Part shown: piece by piece, positions 5,557 to 6,416 of the stretch | Layout of the letters: each line of letters opens with the position of its first letter | Numbering within the stretch: the first letter of the stretch is position 1 | Source of the DNA: Candidatus Sumerlaeota bacterium | GTDB taxonomy: Bacteria; Sumerlaeota; Sumerlaeia; UBA8349 | Direction of reading: 5' to 3' | DNA length: 6,416 bases | Assembly: GCA_003501375.1 (NCBI GenBank) | Contig: DNPO01000245.1 | Location: 1-6,416 of the forward strand | Notes under the pieces: generated by a model | Databases searched by the model: none | What the model saw: only the letters and a program-made list of their open reading frames with translations | What the model was told of the DNA's origin: nothing | Position numbers and translations under genes: made by a program

Positions 5557-6416
5557 TTATCGCAAATCGGCTTCAAAGTCCTCGGACTTGCCACCGCGAT
5601 CGACTCCACCGCGGTCAACAGATTCCTTGGGGGCGTCGTGACTGCTGGGCGCGGAAGAAGAATGGCTGCTGCTGGGACGTGTTCCACGATCATGTGCTCC
5701 ACGATCCCGGTCATGTCCACCGCTACTACGGGGGCCACGATCTCCACGATCATGTCCGCCGCTGCGAGGGCCACGATCATGGCGGTCATGCGAAGGACGC
5801 TCCGGGCGTTCGCCAGCCGGACGGGGCTTGTAGCCCTCGGGGGCAACAAAACCAGGCTCATCTTCCAGCGCGGCGCGACGGCTGAGACGCACTTTGCCGG
5901 ACGGGTCGATGTCGATAACCTTGACCTTCATCATGTCGCCTTCGCGGCAGATGTCGGTGACTTTATCCACGCGGCTGAAGTCGAGTTCGCTGACGTGGCA
6001 CATGCCGTCCTTCTTGGGCAGGATTTCCACAAAGCAACCGAAGTCGGTGATGCGGACAACCTTACCGGTGTAGACTTTGCCAATTTCCGCGTTCGCAGTC
6101 AGCGCCAGAACCATACCACGCGCCGCCTTCATCGCTTCGCCATCGCTGGTGCTGATGAAGACCGAGCCGTCGTCCTGCACGTCAATGATCGCGCCCGTGG
6201 TCTCGATGATGCCACGAATATGCTTACCGGAGGGTCCGATCAGGTCACCGATCTTCTCAACGGGAATCTTCATGATTTCGATGCGGGGAGCCAACAGAGA
6301 CAACTCTTCACGCGGTGCGGCAAGGCCCTCGGCCATTTTGCCCAGAATGTGGAAGCGGCCAAGACGTGCCTGAGCCAACGCGGAGCGCAGGGTCTCAAAC
6401 GAAAGGCCTTCCTCAA
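5557..6416 (-). CDS. pnp: Polynucleotide phosphorylase, C-terminal part (5' end outside window)
   Basis: PNPase is a trimeric phosphorolytic 3'-5' exoribonuclease used in mRNA decay and small-RNA turnover. The window holds the last 285 residues; a full protein is about 700, so both RNase PH-like cores lie beyond 6416. The frame is open to the edge, so the TTG at 6378 is not a start. Visible in order: LAQARLGRFHILGKM, the family helix before the KH domain; the KH domain (about 6282-6100) with the GxxG loop IGPSGKHI; and the S1 domain (about 6084-5872) with YTGKVVRITDFGCFVEI and GMCHVSEL. After EDEPGFVAPEGYKPRP comes a tail of about 90 residues rich in His, Asp, Arg, Gly and Ser (HDRG repeats, a Ser-rich patch, VDRGGVDRGG), ending in acidic SEDFEADLR. 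Such tails vary between phyla and may add RNA or partner binding. It ends at its own terminator hairpin. Confidence 0.96.
   Translation of the reverse strand, partial: EEGLSFETLRSALAQARLGRFHILGKMAEGLAAPREELSLLAPRIEIMKIPVEKIGDLIGPSGKHIRGIIETTGAIIDVQDDGSVFISTSDGEAMKAARGMVLALTANAEIGKVYTGKVVRITDFGCFVEILPKKDGMCHVSELDFSRVDKVTDICREGDMMKVKVIDIDPSGKVRLSRRAALEDEPGFVAPEGYKPRPAGERPERPSHDRHDRGPRSGGHDRGDRGPRSSGGHDRDRGAHDRGTRPSSSHSSSAPSSHDAPKESVDRGGVDRGGKSEDFEADLR
5684..5781 (-). repeat. Short direct repeats encoding HDRG in the pnp tail
   Basis: The 11-mer CCACGATCATG (plus strand) occurs exactly at 5684-5694, 5744-5754 and 5771-5781, with shorter CCACGATC copies at 5699 and 5735. On the coding strand each gives His-Asp-Arg-Gly. 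Spacing is irregular but in frame, consistent with expansion of a low-complexity peptide rather than a DNA element. Confidence 0.75.

Noticed and set aside
5684..5781. Possible CRISPR or intergenic repeat array
   Set aside because: The repeats are 11 bases, unevenly spaced and in frame within the PNPase tail; they encode HDRG.
6376..6378. TTG as the start of a short separate KH-S1 protein
   Set aside because: The frame continues upstream to the window edge with PNPase-like sequence (GLSFETLRSA), so this is an internal Leu codon.

Overview
The window reads as ordinary bacterial chromosome carrying housekeeping genes. A Verrucomicrobiota/PVC-type Gram-negative is my best guess. The reasons are the gene order ileS, a DksA/TraR-type protein with a lysine/alanine-rich histone-H1-like N-terminus, then lspA, together with the overall character of the proteins. 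This assignment is inference from family knowledge; no marker RNA is present to confirm it.

Positions 1-4799, plus strand, form one tightly packed unit. It starts with the tail of a probable MNT nucleotidyltransferase, which overlaps a HEPN-domain gene (82-486). That gene is followed after a single base by ileS (488-3316, isoleucyl-tRNA synthetase). ileS overlaps a DksA/TraR zinc-finger protein with a histone-like tail (3313-4272), which in turn overlaps lspA (4257-4799, lipoprotein signal peptidase). The overlaps suggest co-transcription and translational coupling. The unit ends at a strong hairpin (4800-4840). No promoter for it is visible, because it begins before the window.

Positions 4841-5556 hold one minus-strand gene for a small secreted or membrane-anchored protein of unknown function (4862-5251). 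It converges on lspA and shares the 4800-4840 hairpin. Behind it lies a 305-base AT-rich gap (5252-5556) with a second perfect hairpin terminator (5493-5527).

Positions 5557-6416, minus strand, are the 3' part of pnp (polynucleotide phosphorylase). The KH and S1 RNA-binding domains are present, followed by an unusual low-complexity tail rich in His-Asp-Arg-Gly. The catalytic core lies beyond the window.

Functionally the window combines tRNA charging, a probable RNA-polymerase or nucleoid regulator, lipoprotein maturation and RNA decay, with an MNT-HEPN pair joined to the front of the essential ileS operon. I see no phage, insertion sequence, CRISPR array, tRNA or rRNA. The most unusual points are the MNT-HEPN/ileS arrangement and the histone-like/DksA chimera, whose A-runs could allow release of the tail alone.
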